64,000 nucleotides of DNA from Corylus avellana (GCF_901000735.1 NC_081544.1:22497900-22561899); one strand, 5' to 3'. Positions 42,427 to 63,590 are shown, numbered from the stretch's first letter. Numbers and translations: made by a program. The notes: generated by a model from the letters alone, not told the origin.

Positions 42427-43309
42427 GGACGCAACCCTGGAAAAATATTTTAAAAGTAGCCTTTATTAAAATAATCAGAGTCTTGCTTGAACGAATGTCT
42501 CGCAAGTGTTTAGCGACGTTTCTCTCCCACAATTAGTCACGATCTTGCTTGAGATAGGGTTGAGTACGTGAAAATCCTATCGCAATCTTGTTCAAGCAAG
42601 ATCTGTACATGAGATTTTTGTCATTCTGTTGACAACCCTTTTTGACCGAGTAAACATTGAAACTAAAATGTTTTCGCAAAGAACAAATTATAGTTATTTG
42701 AATTAGCTTTCTAACGCTACTAAGATTTCCTTAGTCTGGCATTAAGATAGATCAAAATGTATTGTAGTTTTACTCTGACTAGTCTGCTTGGTTTTTTTAT
42801 TATCAATTTGCTGGATTGCATGAAGTAACATGTATCTGGGCTACATATAATTGATTTAAGATGTTCGAGGTGCTTCCATGGTGTTTAGGTTTTTAAATGC
42901 ATTTTGAGAGTGTAAGATTACAAAAGTTGAGATCCTTGTCGGATTGTTAATGCTGAACCACGCAAATACTTGTCTCTTACTTGTGTTTTTGTTATTCTTG
43001 ATCATTTTGTACACATCCTATTTACTTGTTTACACTTGGTTTTAGTGTGATTGATGCATACCAATTAAAAAACCTTACATATTCATTTTCTATGTGTAGA
43101 AGGAAACATACTACCTAATAAATAAGATTACATTATTTGGAGAAAATACTCTTTATTGTTTTTCCCTAAATAGAGAATACATGAAGGTAAACAATTTTAT
43201 TCTTCCCAAATGAGTATACTTTATTTTGCCAAAATAAACTGTGTTGCCAATTAAGTTGGACAGTAACAAACAACAACATGAACATGTGCAAAAGACAGGC
43301 TAAAAACTA

Positions 43310-45251
<1,942 letters not shown>

Positions 45252-45972
45252 TCAAATCAATATTCCCACAAACTTTGATAATATATATAAGAGTCAAGTA
45301 ATGGCCCCATCCAGTACTTTGTTAATATTATTACTCCAACCTCAAATCAAACAACTTATTCTATAAAGGAACTTGTAAATACTCAAGCTTTAAAGCAAAT
45401 TTAATTAAAACGAACCTTTTCAAAGCTGCATCCAAGTCAGGCTCTTCCTTATATATAGTTGAAAGCTTCGTCAAAACCAAATTTATTCTTCAAAAGATCA
45501 ACCTAGTTTTTAACAGAAGAAATATGAGTTTATTTATAGAAAAAAAGAAGAAGAAGGAGGAAATAAAACACAAAACAAGAGTTTTTAGTGAATGGTACAT
45601 TTATCCCACTAACCCCGCTCCAAAATTATAAAAGAAAAAGAAAGATTTATTTATTATTTTTTTTCGGGTGGGGTGGGGAAAGAAGATACATCATTCTCTA
45701 AACTTTTAGAGAGAATTAAGGACATGTGGCAGCCAAATTTAATAAAAGCAAAACCATACAACATGCTAGGGATGTAGACGTGGACGCGGATACAGTTATT
45801 TGCAATATCTTCAGCCGCATTTGCAAAATATGGATATCACTTTTAGATATATGTATCCCCATGCATCATGTTTTTACTAACTACATATGCGTACGTACTT
45901 ATTGTGGTTTTTATCCGCTATCCGTATTTTAGATAATAGGCCTATTTTAATCTCTTGGGCCTTTATTGAGTC

Positions 45973-46409
45973 TGATGCAGCGTAGGATTGTAGTGAACAA
46001 GAAAACATCAAGTTGAAGGGGTAAATATTTCTAAGACTGTGAGACTATCACAAGAATCTAAGAAATCTTCTTAAAAACTATAGATTCTATCTATGGTTTA
46101 AGGGAAAACACAAAGAAACTCAACTCTGAGTAATTCTTATTAAACAAACTCAATAATAATCATAAACTGAATTGTTAAAGGCTATAAGCATATATTTATA
46201 GCCCAAGACTCCTAGCCCTAAAATAACAATGAAATAAAGTTAATTTAGAAGTCTACGAAAGACAACTAAACCAAATAAAAGACTAACAAAGAAACCTAAT
46301 TCAAATAAAGACTGAAAGATAAGATATAATAAACGACTAATAAAGAAACCTAATAAAAGACTAAAAGATAAGATAAAATAAGATAAGCCTTGAATTCCAA
46401 TCTACATCA
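45973..46409 (-). repeat. 3' LTR of the young element
   Basis: 437 bp, identical to 47653-48089. It carries the stop codon of the internal open frame (46361-46363). Confidence 0.93.
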
Positions 46410-47623
46410 TCCTCCCGAGGTTGGAGAGAATTCGCCCCCGAATTCGGACTGTCTTTTCCACGGTCCTTCGGGTGCCCTGTTAACTCGTTCCATTCTCCGT
46501 TCCTTAAGATCACAACAAGGCAACACCCCAAAATAAACGTGACACTTCTCATCATCGAAATACTTTGATGGTTGTCATGAAAGCCCCACACACCACTTGG
46601 CAATACTTCAGATTTGCCGTTCTTTTCTCGTTCCTTCTCCCTTTCACGTGCCATGAAGATACTCAAGGACGAGTCAACCGTTGTTTCCCTTGTGAACATA
46701 TAATTCTCTTCATCCACATAGAACTCTTCACAATTGTTGTTAGGAGAATTTAAAATATTTTCAACACCAAGAAAATCAACATAACCCTCTTCATCATTAT
46801 AATTAGGCACTTCTCCTGAAAAGACTTTATCAACCTCTTCATAATTGTCGATGTCACTCGTGGGCTCTTCCTCTTCCAATTGATCATCTTCGGGGTAGAG
46901 GCCGCCAAACATGGGATAAAAACCATCTTCTTTGTACTCTTCCTCTTGGTCATCTTCTTCGGGGTAGAGGCCGTCAAGCATGGGAGAAAATCCATCCTCT
47001 TCGTGGTCGTCCTCTAGGTCGGATGCCAAAGGTCCTTCACTCGGTTCTTCCTCATTGACATCGTCATCATAGGTTGGTGGGGAATCCCAATCCACAAATC
47101 CTTGCGAAGGATCTACAACATCTTCATGTCTAAACTCTTCATCAATGAATTTGGACTCCTCAAACTCTTCATCCACAGATTCTTTTTCCTCTTCCACAGA
47201 ATATGGATTTGGTTGATAGATTTGAGGCTCACGAATAATGGTCAAGTTGGCTTGTCGCGGCATCTCCGTCTCAAATCGTGCTCTCCGTTTTTCAGAATAC
47301 GCCCTATGACCGACAACCACATTATCCTCATCCACAAAGCGTTGATTCATTCGATGGTGACAAACTTTAGGGCTACCCCGGTTGTCAACTCGAGTTGTGA
47401 AGATCTCTATTTCTTTCTGTAGTAGTTCCAGCTCATCCACCATGCGTTGCCAACGAATCGCCGCTTGATTCGCCTTTAATATTTTCTGCAGCATCTCCAC
47501 CTCATCCACCATGCGTTGCCATTGCTCCTCCGTACGTGTTTCACCGACTGCTTCCTTACGTTCATACACGTCCTCCAGATGTGCAAAGCGGTTGCCCCTT
47601 CTTCTTGTGTTTGGCGATGCCAT
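46361..47623 (-). CDS. Gag-like acidic protein of the non-autonomous LTR element
   Basis: The ATG at 47623 lies 15 bases after the primer-binding site and opens a 420-residue frame (MASPNTRRRGNRFAHLEDVYER). The basic start and the coiled-coil region resemble gag N-termini. Two near-repeats, WQRMVDEVEMLQK and WQRMVDELELLQK, are followed by a long Asp/Glu-rich middle with another internal repeat (EDGFSPMLDGLYPE and EDGFYPMFGGLYPE). No zinc knuckle and no enzyme motif is visible. The stop lies inside the 3' LTR. The frame is intact, consistent with recent movement. It may be a structural protein or a regulator; I do not recognise the family. Confidence 0.6.
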   Translation of the reverse strand: MASPNTRRRGNRFAHLEDVYERKEAVGETRTEEQWQRMVDEVEMLQKILKANQAAIRWQRMVDELELLQKEIEIFTTRVDNRGSPKVCHHRMNQRFVDEDNVVVGHRAYSEKRRARFETEMPRQANLTIIREPQIYQPNPYSVEEEKESVDEEFEESKFIDEEFRHEDVVDPSQGFVDWDSPPTYDDDVNEEEPSEGPLASDLEDDHEEDGFSPMLDGLYPEEDDQEEEYKEDGFYPMFGGLYPEDDQLEEEEPTSDIDNYEEVDKVFSGEVPNYNDEEGYVDFLGVENILNSPNNNCEEFYVDEENYMFTRETTVDSSLSIFMAREREKEREKNGKSEVLPSGVWGFHDNHQSISMMRSVTFILGCCLVVILRNGEWNELTGHPKDRGKDSPNSGANSLQPREDDVDWNSRLILFYLIF

Positions 47624-47652
47624 GGAAAGAAAACTGGAGCTTTGATACCAAC

Positions 47653-48089
47653 TGATGCAGCGTAGGATTGTAGTGAACAAGAAAACATCAAGTTGAAGGG
47701 GTAAATATTTCTAAGACTGTGAGACTATCACAAGAATCTAAGAAATCTTCTTAAAAACTATAGATTCTATCTATGGTTTAAGGGAAAACACAAAGAAACT
47801 CAACTCTGAGTAATTCTTATTAAACAAACTCAATAATAATCATAAACTGAATTGTTAAAGGCTATAAGCATATATTTATAGCCCAAGACTCCTAGCCCTA
47901 AAATAACAATGAAATAAAGTTAATTTAGAAGTCTACGAAAGACAACTAAACCAAATAAAAGACTAACAAAGAAACCTAATTCAAATAAAGACTGAAAGAT
48001 AAGATATAATAAACGACTAATAAAGAAACCTAATAAAAGACTAAAAGATAAGATAAAATAAGATAAGCCTTGAATTCCAATCTACATCA
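47653..48089 (-). repeat. 5' LTR of the young element
   Basis: 437 bp, no difference seen from 45973-46409. It is adjacent to the primer-binding site. A TATA-like ATATTTATAG lies near 47872-47881. Confidence 0.93.
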
Positions 48090-48732
48090 GAGTCTCTATT
48101 ACGACTTATTTTAAACGATTTTAAAAATAATTTGAGCTGGTTTTTAGAGTTTTAATTTGGACTTGTTATATGTTTTTTTTTAAGCCCTAATGTTCTTAAA
48201 ATATGTTGAGTTCACATTAATTTTTCCTTTTTGCTCAAATGAATGAGTGCATTCTGAAGAAAAAACCCTAAAAGAATGTAAACATAACATATACCTAATA
48301 AAAAACGATATCGTTTTGGTTAATTTATTAAATATAATATATATAAAAAATATAAACTATATTATATATAAAAGTATGTGAATGCTGTTATTAATTAACC
48401 ACATTTCAATATCCTAAAACCACTATCTACATCTAAATATGTGGATAGTGACTTTTGCTAATTGTATTCGAATGTGCGGATAGTGTATGCGGGCATTTAA
48501 TATCCGCTCGCATATACACCCTTATATATATGAGTATATATATATATATATATATATATGACACAAGTATAAGAATTAGGAATTGCTAAAGTTCCTTGAA
48601 ATCTATTTTCTATTAGAATTTTCTAGAAAATATTACAGCAGTAGTCAATGAAAATATCAACCTGCAGCCTAAGCTTGAACATTGTCACATATTATATTTT
48701 CCGTATATTCTAACAAAAGCCATCAAATAAAG

Positions 48733-50401
<1,669 letters not shown>

Positions 50402-50756
50402 TTATCCAGAAAAATAAATAAATAATCAAGTTTTTAAATATTGCAATTGTATATAATCATAGAACTTCAAAAGAAAATCAAAATAACGGGTCAGAGAATC
50501 CACTGACCGAACCGGGCTTGAAGGGGGCAAAGTAGGTGGCCTTAGTGGACATGGTTGGCCCCATGAGGCCACGCATGTAGGGATCGCAGGATAAATAGAG
50601 GTTTTTCACCAGAACAGCATTGGAACCTTCGGTGACCTTCAATTTAATGGTACCAGTGGTGACGTACATGCCCGATTCCTTTGGAAAACCACTGACATAA
50701 TCCCTTAATATCACCTGCTTGTTGCTCACTACTTTCTCTCCATCAACGCTCGCCAT

Positions 50757-51464
50757 TGCTAAGCTAACAGTACTCCTTCTCTTTCTTTCCCTGTGTTTCG
50801 ATGGGAAGGTGTGGGAGAAGAGGTGGGATTTTGTAGTAAACGGATCTCATTGCTTGTGTCATTGCTTTGGTTGGTTATCACATTATATGTCACTGAGGAT
50901 ATAATTGGGCCGTGAGATCAGCGGTGACGATCCACTTGGAAAGTCCGTCATAACTATTATCAGGCCGCGCTCATCAGTACGTGGGCAGCCACCCTCTCCA
51001 GTAATCTTCGTAGTTAACTTATTCTTCATAACTTGTTTTACGGCCTTTGGCAACTTGTTTCATCACTTGTCTCACAAAAAATTAAAAAAAAAATAAAAAA
51101 ATAAAACTTATTCTTCATGACTAAATGGCCTTTGGCAATGGGCATGTATTCAAGTTGAAAAAGTTTTGTTTTGTACTTGATTTTTTGTCTAAATAATAAT
51201 AAAACTAATCAAAAGTGATTGATATAATATAAAAAGTAAGAATCTTGGGGAGTTTAAAAAAAAAAAATTGGTTAAAAATATTAAAGAATATACTAACTAA
51301 ATATATTAAAAATTTAATAAAACTTAATTATTGTATAAATATGTAAGTCGCAAGTTATTTTTGTCATGTCCAACGTTTATTTATTTATTTTTTATGGACA
51401 AATTTTCATATATTGAAATCATTGCATAATTTTTTCATTACTAATAATCTTGAATATATTCATT
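50757..51464 (-). promoter_or_regulatory. Promoter region of C1
   Basis: Mirrors 55606-56311 upstream of C3, with a few indels. The first 80 bases before the ATG are A/G-rich 5' UTR-like sequence. No clear TATA box; a TACTACAAAATCCCA-like stretch in both copies may serve. The rest is AT-rich. Confidence 0.5.
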
Positions 51465-52449
51465 AGGGGTAAGCGTCAGTCAGACTCGGAAGAAAATTTT
51501 TTGTTTTGCCCCAGAGTCGGTAAAGTCGGTAAATTTACCAACTTCTTCCGCCAAACTTTTGTTTCATCACCGACCGTAACCGATAAGTTGGTTAAGATGT
51601 CGGTTAGTAAGTTGAAATGGATTTCAGTAGAAATATTGTTGTTGTCCGCCCATTTTGCCGAGATAGTTGAGGAAGAAGTTTTAACATTTGAGACTTTTTT
51701 TGTAGAGAAGGAGAAAATAGCCGGAGAAGAAGATGAATAATATTTTGTTTTTTATTAGGGTAAACAAATGGACGGTGGAGATGACATCTTGGAGTCTTGG
51801 GAATAGAATTAGGTGTGAATGGGAGTATGGAGTATATGGACAAGTGTCGGACAACATCATGAAATATGACAAATGAAAGAGGAAAAGTAGACATTATTTG
51901 GGGTCCGTTGTATGCTGCAGATTGTAGTTGAGTTCCAGATTTCTGGTTCTGGAGTATTGTAAACATTCAATTTACTTCTATAAAATTGCACATTCATCCT
52001 AAAAAAATATTAAATACATGATTGGAAACAGAGATATATATCATAGTGATATTTCTAGTTTAATGCGCATGATGCTTTGAACAAGTCAATTCAAACTTCA
52101 AACATAGATCCTAGAGGTTGAGAGTTAAACTTGTATGCGTATATAGTTATGACCAGTTCAGATTTGGAGGAGTCGTATTTGAGTTAGCAACTTGTGAACA
52201 TCAATGACTGCTTATATATGAAATTGATTGTTTGTCCTATTTCTTTTTTCCTTTTTGTTTGTGTATATGCCACTAAGATAACTGCAATCATCAAGTCAGC
52301 CGAGAAGTTTCCTATTATTTTTGTAGATATTTCCGGTCAGAAACACAGACATAATATATATGCCTTTCTTATGTTGCTTTGTCTTGTCATGAGATGTTGG
52401 AAACTTGAATACTCCATATAAGTTGGTGGATGTTGTTGTTTGCGCACAG
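51465..52449. other. Spacer sequence upstream of C2
   Basis: No reductase exons 1 or 2 can be found here. A short open frame at 51450-51740 contains repeated GTCGGTAA motifs (51520-51610) and has no recognisable domain. It is probably a transposon remnant. Confidence 0.5.
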
Positions 52450-53730
<1,281 letters not shown>

Positions 53731-54732
53731 CCATTCAGCCTCCAATTTTTAAATCTACTGTTAAATTTTAAAGTGTATCTTCTATAATCCATAGTTATTA
53801 ATTTTCTTCTTTTTGTTTTGAGTGATGTAGTGAGAAATTTATGTAAGTTTAAATGTGGGGGGACTCATTTGCACATGATGGATGACACATGTCTTTCTCT
53901 CCTCGTTTAGCCTTTCCACCTTACCATCTTCTATCTTGGTCATCTAACCATCACTACCCTCATTCAACCCACTTCATCTTTCAATACAACCTTACACCTT
54001 CCCATGAGACATTATTATCATTTCTAATCTAAATTCGTTGCTCTTCCTTGGTCTCATGAAAAGTCACACCTATCTTGTTAATTAAGTGTGAGAATACTCT
54101 AGAACCTTTCCCTAACCATTATATATACCCTAGACATGTTTCTAAGCCTTTCATTCCATCATATCTCAACAAAACCTTCTCCTATTTTTTGCAAGTGTGG
54201 TCCAACCCAAGTTTTTTCATTGTTGTAATATTTCATAAATAAGAAGTATATTTTCCCATAGAGTTTTGATCTTTCTTCTACTGTTGGTGATTCATCCTTG
54301 GTGAAGAAGATTAATTGGTGGTGTGGGAATGGATTTCGGTGGACTCTTGAACAAAAATACTAACACTAATGATTGTGTTTTCATAGTTTCGCCCTTTTAA
54401 ATTATGTTTATCATTTTAGTTTGGTGCCTACAATAATAATTTTCTGGTTCCGCCACTGAAAGTACTCCATGGGGACATAGAAATGACTCGTTTTATAAAT
54501 ACAAAGTACTAGTCAAATTTTTATCCTTACAAAAATTTAACACTCCCTTGATTTTAAAAGCTACCCCAGCTAGATCTGGGGGTGGCCAGCGAGCCACCCC
54601 ATGAGCTGGGGGCAGTGGCAAGCCACCCCCATTTTCCTTTAGGGGGCTGCCTGCCACCCCAAGGGGGGGAGGGGTTGGCTAACGAGCCACCTCTTCAATT
54701 TTTATTTGTTTTTTTTTAAAAAGAAAAATTAT
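53731..54732. other. C2 3' flank, LTR-like and GC-rich repeat sequence
   Basis: No gene. Sequence at 53830-54450 looks like non-coding transposon DNA, but no paired LTR is seen. The segment 54453-54560 recurs at 60333-60445 downstream of C3. At 54565-54700 lies a GC-rich cluster of GGGTGGC/GCCACCCC palindromes like those in the A intron MITEs. Confidence 0.5.
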
Positions 54733-55167
54733 GGGTAATTATCTTTTTCTGCCATAAATTATAACGCATTGTCACTTTGCCCTCATGAACTGACAACTCT
54801 ACTGCCCGACCCTATCAAACTACCATTTTGTGCTCAAAACCCTAATTTGGTCAGTCAAAGGTGTTAACTCAAACGATCAACCCGTCATGTGCGCCCCATA
54901 TGCCATCTTAAAATGACAATGCGTTATAGTTAATAGGAGCAAAGTGACAATGCGTTGTAGTTAATGGAAAAAAATGTGGGATAGAAAATTTCAAAATGGC
55001 ATATGGAGCGCACGTGACGGGTTGACCATCTGAGTTAACGCGTTTGATTGACGGAAAGGGGTTTTGGGCACAAAATGGTAGTTTGATAGGGTTGGGCAGT
55101 AGAGTTGTTAGTTCATGGGACAAAGTGACAATACGTTGTAATTGATGGAGGAAAAGGTAATTACCCC
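54733..55167. mobile_element. Foldback MITE (Mutator-like family)
   Basis: About 435 bp, almost entirely a pair of inverted halves: GGGTAATTATC and CCTCATGAACTGACAACTC at left, their complements at right ending GGTAATTACCCC. Same terminal family as the MITEs upstream of B1 and B2. No coding capacity. Confidence 0.75.
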
Positions 55168-59201
<4,034 letters not shown>

Positions 59202-60088
59202 TTTTTAGCTTGTCGTTTGCACATGTTCATGTTGTTGTTTATTACTGTCGCTTGATTGGCAACATGGTTTATTTTGGCAAAATAAAGTATACTCATTTGG
59301 GAAGAATAAAATTGTTTACCTTCATGTATTCTCTATTTAGGTGAAAACAATAAAGAGTATTTTCCTCCAAATAATGTAATCTTATTTATTAGGTAGTATG
59401 TTTCCTTCTACACATTGAAAATGAATATGTAAGGTTTTTTAATTGGTATGCATCAGTCACACTAAAACCAAGTGTAAACAAGTAAATAGGATGTGTACAA
59501 AATAAAGAATATAAAAAACACAACAAGTAAGAGACACGTATTTGCGTGGTTCGGCATTAACAATCCGACAAGGATCTCAACTTTTGTAATCTTACACTCT
59601 CAAAATGCATTTAAAAACCTAAACACTATGGAAGCACCTCAAATATCATAAATCAACATATGTAGCCCAGATACATGTTACTTTATGCAATCTAGCAAAT
59701 TGATAATAAAAAAACCAAGCAGACTAGTCAGATTAAAACTACAATACATTTTGGTCTATCTTAATGCTAGATTAAGGAAATCTTAGCAGCATTAGAAAGC
59801 TAATTCAAATAACTACAATTTTGTTCTTTGCGAAAACATTTCAATTTCAATGTTTACTCAGTCAAAATTGGTTGTCAACGTAATGACAAAAATCGATCTC
59901 ATGTACAGATCTTGCTTGACTCTCGCTCGAACAAGATTGCGATAGGATTTTCACTCAACCCTACCTCAAGCAAGATTGTGACTAATTGTGGGAGAGAAAC
60001 GACGCACAACACTTGCGTGACGTTCGCTCGAGCAAGACTGTGATTATATTAATAAAGGGTAGCTTCACAATTTTTCCTAGGGTTGCGT

Positions 60089-60332
60089 CCCTACACACTC
60101 TCTCTCTCTTATTTCATATCTTTTTTATTATTTTCATGCACGTTAGTTTTAAAGAAAATCAAATCAAATATCTTTTTAATTAAGTTAATTTTAATTTTTC
60201 AAATTTTGATAATAAAACCCCTGTAGTCTTTGAGGTTCAACACCCTTAATATAGCCCTATCCTACGGGATTTATTCTATTGCGAGTGGTAATTTTATAAT
60301 TAATATTTTTTTGTCACAAAAATACCACATCA
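60089..60332. repeat. LTR fragment at the edge of the inverted duplication
   Basis: Matches the last 240 or so bases of the solo LTR at 43477-44999 (TAATAAAACCCCTG, AAAAATACCACATCA). It begins at the outer edge of the right arm and ends where the C2-like flank (54453-54560) resumes. Confidence 0.75.
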
Positions 60333-62264
60333 CCACTGAAACTACTCCATGGGGACATAAAAATGACTCGGTTTATAAGTACAAAGGACTAGTCAAATTT
60401 TTATCCTTACAAAAATTTAACACTCCCTTGATTTTAAAAACCAAGTATATTTTATAAAAATGGTTTTGTTTTTGGATATTACTATAGCGCCCCGAAAAAT
60501 TAATTAACTGGTAATTAACTTCACAGTTCGTCTCTCAGTCCCATTTCATAAGGAATAAGACAGAGAGGTCCGTACTCCTTAAAACGAAAATACAAAGCAG
60601 CGGAGACATATGATTTCTATTATTCTATCAACATTAATCATTACAACTAAGGCTAGCTATAAACAAGACCAAGCCGAGTTTTGGCATCTCGGACCGACTC
60701 ATTTTAAAGGACATAAAAACGAGCCAAGCTTGAGCCGAGCTGAAAAACCTTTGTTCGAAGTCAACTCATTGGGTAGATATATATAGTAGCTCAGGCTTGA
60801 GCTTGAGCTTGCTAGAAACGCAATTTCGAGTCGAGCCACTCGCTCAGCTCGAGTTAGAGGTAGTGTATTATCCTTCTACAAAGAAAAAAACAAAAAAACA
60901 AAAAACAAAAAACAAAAACATGCAAACAAACAAACAAAGAGAAAGCTTGGGGATAAAAGAGAAAGTAGAGCAAAAGAGAGTTAAAAACATAAAATTGATT
61001 TGGAAAAATGTGAGAAAATGGTTGAAGGAGATGAAAAATTGCTAGCGGACAGCGATATCCATTCCCCCACAAAATGTAAGAAATAGCTCAAAAAAATAAG
61101 GAAAATCTGAAAATTATGAATTATGCAAGGAAAATAAAATATAGAAAAGATTAGTAAGACACTGCGAAAATGTCTAAAACCGTCACTAAGTACAAGCCAC
61201 AAGCGCAAATGAATTTCAAATCCATCATGGAAAACAAAACTTAAACCTCGAACTTATATATATCAAATTGACAAAAAAGAAAAGTAGCAATAGATCCCAG
61301 AAAATGTTTGAGAGAGAGACCTACTGGCACGAAGGCAAACAATGACATCGGAACTATGAATCTATGACAAGGTTTTGTCAATAGGAGTTAGAGAAAGAGC
61401 AGACAAGAAGAGAACTAAAATGACAAGTAACCTAGAAAATGAAACGGCACTGGAGAGAAATGCAAGGCTCTCAAATGGTGTTTAGGGTTAATAGGATTGA
61501 ATGATCAAAATGGTGAGATGTGTATGGTCTCTTATATTCATTGCTGTTTGATTAACTTTGAAATAAGTTGGGGTAGTTGAATGCACTTAATGCAGATGAC
61601 AAGAAATGGACGGTTAGGATGTGCCCAGATAAATCCAACAATTGGGATGTGTTCTTGTGTCTCTAGAATCTTCATGAGCGACACATGTTCAAGTCCGATC
61701 TTAAAAAAAAAATCAATATATGTGAAAAAAAAAAAAAACTAATATTAATATGTTTGTATATATACATACTAGTTTTTTGTTTTTTTTACATGTCCGGACA
61801 AGAGGAGAAAAATAGGGGAGCTGGATTCGAACTAACTAATGACTTCTATTTTATGAGGAGTGGTTCCTAGTCGATTAAGATATCCCTTGGGAACATATAT
61901 ATACTAACTAGTTAATATCATAGTATGTGAGTTAGGCTCAGCTCAATAAATTTAGAGGCCTAAGGCGGCAATTTTAAATGAGACATCTTTTTTCTTTATT
62001 TAAATATTATCTAAATAGTAAGAGAAATAATTCACGTCAATATTTTTTTTCATCTTCCCCATCTTATCCTACAAATTTAATAGATCCACCATTAGATTTG
62101 TGGATCCATGTAGAACCCATATAAATTCAATGGTAGATTCATCTATTTACTTTGGAATGGTTAAAAGGTGGTTGAAAAATAAATGAATTCTATCAATTTT
62201 CATTGTTCAATGTTCACTTATCCCACTTCGAACATTTAGTAAAACAGGAAAATCTTTAAAAAGT
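60333..62264. other. Intergenic sequence without recognised gene
   Basis: 60333-60445 repeats 54453-54560. Further on there are CGAGC-type repeats (60700-60860), AAAAACAAAAAC low-complexity sequence (60880-60930) and AT-rich DNA. None of the short open frames shows a known domain. Confidence 0.55.
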
Positions 62265-62722
62265 TGATGCAGATCGCAGAAGACTTCTGGTACTGCGCTT
62301 GATCCTGCGATTGAGCGCACACGCTTGATTTCCCCTTGTACTGAGCTCAATCTTGCGATCAAATGAAAGATCGAGCGCACACGGGACGTATTGTTATTTT
62401 TTTTTTCATATTTTATTGCTTAAAACAACGTTATTTTGTTATTAAATTAGGATTAGGGTTTTTAGGTGTCTATAGTTCGTATTTTACTAGGTTTATGAGT
62501 CTTGGGTTATAAATATTTGCTTATAGCCTCTAGTTTATCAATTTATGTTGATTATTGATTTTTATTAATAAGAAGTACTTAAAGTTGAGTTTATTCCTCT
62601 CTTTTCCTTCAAAACCTAGAGAGAGAAGATTTCTTAGATCATTAATAGAATTAAGATCTAGAAGTATTTATCCGCTGCTTATTGATGTTCTTCGCTGCAG
62701 CCTACTAAGTCATGCTGCATCA
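62265..62722 (+). repeat. 5' LTR of the element at 62.3-63.6 kb
   Basis: 458 bp, TGATGCAGATC to GCTGCATCA. It contains a cluster of GATCGC/GCGATC motifs at 62269-62385. Identified by its ends and the neighbouring primer site; no partner LTR is in the window. Confidence 0.55.
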
Positions 62723-63590
62723 GTTAGTATCAAAGTTCAAGTTACTTTCCATGAATATCTCCCCTAGAAAACCCTCTATCTCCAAGCCCCTTTACTAGGT
62801 TGGGCAAGCTTGGATGCCCCTACTCCCAACAAGTTGTTGGTCGGGATCGTGGAACTATCGCTCGAGAAGTAAGCTGGTCTTTGTTTGGTCATAAGGATAA
62901 TCATTCTTATTAGGTCAGAGGCGGCCGGCCGGGGGGTTACCCGCGATTGGTAATGGCATAACCAGAAGAGGGGTAGGGGAGAGAAGGTTACGCGCTGGGT
63001 AGCGCAGCGCATTTGTTTCAAGTACAGAGGGGGAGGAGCAACTGTCTGACAGACATGAACGAAATGCACATGCACAGGGAGACAACACATAAGAAGCAAC
63101 TGGCGATTCGTTTGCAGCACATGGAGGAGAGGTTTGGTGGTCTAACTGTGTAGAAGAAGGGGCGTGCGTGCACCTAACACGAGGTCCCTACCGATCACTT
63201 GGACGACATGGATAGTCCGAGCGTTCCTTGTCGTCAACCAAGACCGTGTTACCTGCAGGCGGAATGCAGAAGGAATTTGATGCCGTTGGAAATTCCATCG
63301 TTGAGAGTGAACCTGTCAATCCTTATGCGGGGCGTGGAATGCGGAAGGAATTTCCAACGGCACAAGCCCATGCTATATCACGGGATGTAGGCGTCAAGCT
63401 CGACACCCGAAAAGAAAAGAAAAAAAATTCCGACAAAAGAGAGGGGCCTAGAGAGGTGGCAGAAAGTAGGAGTCAAATGGAGATCCGTTGGTGGCAACAC
63501 ATGGCTGGCGAAAGTGACCACTCTAATATTCTTTTGAGAAATATATACATGATATTCTAATATGTATGCTAAAGTCTAATTATTTGAAAA
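62265..63590 (+). mobile_element. 5' part of an LTR retrotransposon with gag-like remnant
   Basis: A 458-bp LTR (62265-62722) begins TGATGCAGATC and ends GCTGCATCA, followed by a degraded tRNA-Met primer-binding site (TTAGTATCAAAG, 62724-62735). The interior is less AT-rich than its surroundings. It has short gag-like frames (MHMHRETTHKKQLAIRLQHMEERFGG near 63062-63150; ARDVGVKLD-type ISRDVGVKLD near 63380-63410). No enzyme domain and no second LTR. The ends resemble those of the young element at 45973-48089, suggesting a related family. Confidence 0.6.

Larger units (their letters stand above)
45973..48089 (-). mobile_element. Young non-autonomous LTR retrotransposon
   Basis: The two 437-bp LTRs (45973-46409 and 47653-48089) are identical as far as I can see and begin TGATGCAGCG, ending CTACATCA. 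Perfect 5-bp target repeats GAGTC lie at 45968-45972 and 48090-48094; C3 holds the empty site. The primer-binding site TGGTATCAAAGC (47639-47650) and the purine tract CGGGAGGA (46410-46417) give a minus orientation. The 1.24-kb interior encodes one open frame and no protease, reverse transcriptase or integrase, so it must use enzymes from elsewhere. This is the youngest insertion in the window. Confidence 0.93.
45766..48524. mobile_element. hAT-like MITE in C1 intron 3, split by a younger LTR element
   Basis: The outer parts (45766-45972 and 48090-48524) match 57651-58272 in C3 in inverse orientation. Ends resemble AGGGTGTA-ATG inverted repeats, and the subterminal regions are rich in GCGGATA motifs, as in many plant hAT-type MITEs. 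It inserted before the inverted duplication. Class is tentative. Confidence 0.55.

Noticed and set aside
46361..47680. 439-codon frame starting at 47680
   Set aside because: The first codon is TTG inside the LTR. The ATG at 47623 after the primer-binding site is the likely start.
54908..55123. Small protein gene on the minus strand
   Set aside because: It lies entirely in the inverted halves of a foldback MITE.
62920..63010. Stretch resembling a mitochondrial tRNA-Pro (GTAGCGCAGCGCATTTG) and possible organelle DNA insertion
   Set aside because: The D-arm and much of the cloverleaf are missing, and the region lies between a primer-binding site and gag-like frames. A retrotransposon interior explains it better.
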